Source: Pseudanabaena mucicola FACHB-723 (lineage in GTDB: Bacteria; Cyanobacteriota; Cyanobacteriia; Pseudanabaenales; Pseudanabaenaceae). From it: 64,000 nucleotides of DNA. The translations under genes were made by a program, and so were the position numbers. Shown here piece by piece: positions 62,924 to 64,000 of the stretch. The notes under the pieces were generated by a model. That model worked only from the letters and a program-made list of their open reading frames with translations. It was not told where the DNA came from and ran no database searches. Positions within the stretch are counted from its first letter, which is position 1. The number at the start of each line of letters is the position of its first letter. The DNA is taken from assembly GCF_014696385.1 (NCBI RefSeq), contig NZ_JACJQB010000001.1:124001-188000 (forward strand). Reading direction: 5' to 3'.

Positions 62924-64000
62924 TTACAGTGCTTCCACTGCTTGCAAATGAGCATTTAAAGCTTGTAGAAACTTCGCGCCAACCATGCCATCGGTGGCAC
63001 GGTGATCGCCTGCGATCGTTGCAGTCACGACAGGACGAGCGCCGACCATGCCATGCTCTGCCCAAGGTTGTTCCGCTATCTTGCCGAAACCAATAATTGC
63101 CACTTGTGGCGGATAGATGACACCATAGACTTTCTCTACGCCGATATCACCGAGATTGGTAAGTGTAATCGTGGCATCGGATAGCTCAGAACTGCGGAGA
63201 TGACCGCTACGGGTGCGGGCGATCAGGTCGCGCATCGCGGTCATCAGTTCGTCAAGATTTTTTAGATCGGCGTGGTGGATCGCTGGGGTGACTAATCCAC
63301 CTTGACGGAGGGAAATCGCAAAACCAATATGAATACCTTCCTGCACTTGCAGATGATCATCGACCCAATAGCCATTGAGTTCAGGAACATCCACTAGGGA
63401 CTTGGCTACGGCTTTAATCAACAAGACTACGGGCAAAATCCGATCCTTAATCGATCGCCGTTGATTTTCTGCTTCTAGCCATTGCAAGGGATGGCTCATA
63501 TCGATGCGAGTTTCCAAATAGTAATGGGGGATATCCCGATTTGCTAAGGACATCGCCGCCGCGATCGCTCGCCGCATTCCTGATTGAAAATCGCTGGTAG
63601 AAGTGGATTTAGCAGCAGGTTTCTCGGCAGGCGGCATAACAGTTGGCGATGGTGCAGATACGGGTTGTTTTTGCAAAGTCGCCGCCCGTTCGATGTCGGC
63701 TTTCTCAATTGCGCCATCAGCACCAGTACCTTTGACCGTCGTGAGGTCAACTCCCAATTCAGTAGCTAGTTTTCGTGCAAGCGGAGAGACGCGCAGACGT
63801 TCGGATTTTGCGATCGCAGGTGCAGGTGTTGATTGAGAAACCTCTTGAGAGATTTCTTTTGGTGCAGGTATAGAAGGTGCTGAAGAAGTGACTGGTACAA
63901 CCTCATTTTTGACAGTCTCTTCAGTGTGGATTTTTGCCATCACCGTTCCCACAGGAACCTTTGTCCCTGTCTCTAGCAATAACTCTTCAACCACGCCATC
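62924..64000 (-). CDS. Lipoyl E2 acyltransferase of a 2-oxoacid dehydrogenase complex (5' end outside window)
   Basis: At least 358 residues; the N-terminus, with the lipoyl lysine, is cut by the window edge. Visible parts are the end of a lipoyl domain ([18 protein letters not shown]), an Ala/Pro linker, the E1/E3-binding domain ([33 protein letters not shown]) and the catalytic domain with [15 protein letters not shown] (HxxxDG active site). The binding-domain and catalytic sequences look different from typical cyanobacterial pyruvate dehydrogenase E2, and an ACP gene follows. It may be an accessory complex that feeds acyl groups into a special pathway. Confidence 0.85.
   Translation of the reverse strand, partial: DGVVEELLLETGTKVPVGTVMAKIHTEETVKNEVVPVTSSAPSIPAPKEISQEVSQSTPAPAIAKSERLRVSPLARKLATELGVDLTTVKGTGADGAIEKADIERAATLQKQPVSAPSPTVMPPAEKPAAKSTSTSDFQSGMRRAIAAAMSLANRDIPHYYLETRIDMSHPLQWLEAENQRRSIKDRILPVVLLIKAVAKSLVDVPELNGYWVDDHLQVQEGIHIGFAISLRQGGLVTPAIHHADLKNLDELMTAMRDLIARTRSGHLRSSELSDATITLTNLGDIGVEKVYGVIYPPQVAIIGFGKIAEQPWAEHGMVGARPVVTATIAGDHRATDGMVGAKFLQALNAHLQAVEAL

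Overview
This window comes from a cyanobacterial chromosome. The octamer GCGATCGC (the cyanobacterial HIP1 word) recurs throughout, inside and between genes. The gene set includes the H subunit of magnesium chelatase, a MntC-type manganese receptor with its ABC transporter, a ComFB protein, a MEKHLA protein, a DUF4079 protein, an acyl-lipid desaturase, and a cyanate operon behind a perfect NtcA box. A Pseudanabaena-like lineage is my guess from gene style and repeats. It is not proven by the sequence.

Layout. 1-7.9 kb: a secreted 699-residue protein with a duplicated C-terminal module, a degenerate trypsin-like protein, a 14-blade WD40 STAND NTPase and a PEP-CTERM type surface protein. 7.9-12.5 kb: pyruvate formate-lyase activase, a small membrane protein, a MazEF pair and AdhE. 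12.5-15.2 kb: mntCAB manganese import. 15.4-23.5 kb: a GNAT-TrhO fusion, RlmD, glycogen phosphorylase, D-lactate dehydrogenase and a diguanylate cyclase. 23.6-29.2 kb: a large FAD protein, MsrP, an isolated rpsJ, an exported metallo-beta-lactamase-fold enzyme and a TetR regulator. 29.3-35.6 kb: cyanate uptake and hydrolysis (SBP-permease-ATPase-cynS), then an acyl-CoA-dehydrogenase-like enzyme and an OsmC protein. 35.7-49.2 kb: an FtsL-like bitopic protein, a DUF192 lipoprotein with a perfect 15-bp minisatellite, GH57, ComFB, purS-purQ-sixA, DUF4079, MEKHLA, priA carrying an in-frame repeat, and hypotheticals. 49.4-55 kb: leuA, a Delta6-type desaturase, then a small accessory island (ISKra4-like transposase remnant, degenerate ~55-bp tandem repeat, KAP-type P-loop NTPase). 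55-64 kb: chlH, two FAD oxidoreductases, an acyl carrier protein and an edge-truncated lipoyl E2 acyltransferase.

How genes work together. glgP, ldhA, adhE and pflA make a dark/anaerobic glycogen-to-lactate/ethanol theme, although pflB is not here. The cyn genes form one nitrogen-controlled unit with an NtcA box (33493-33506), a -10 element and a terminator after cynS. purS, purQ and sixA overlap and are probably translationally coupled. mntC, mntA and mntB are tightly packed.

The most unusual feature is not a gene. At least fourteen hairpins, mostly intergenic, have unrelated arms but the same apex, a 3-nt loop closed by GC...GC (once CC...GG). One lies inside a coding region. A second oddity is a helically phased AGGTC direct-repeat block shared by two unlinked upstream regions (near 3.1 and 7.7 kb). 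No rRNA, tRNA or CRISPR array was seen.
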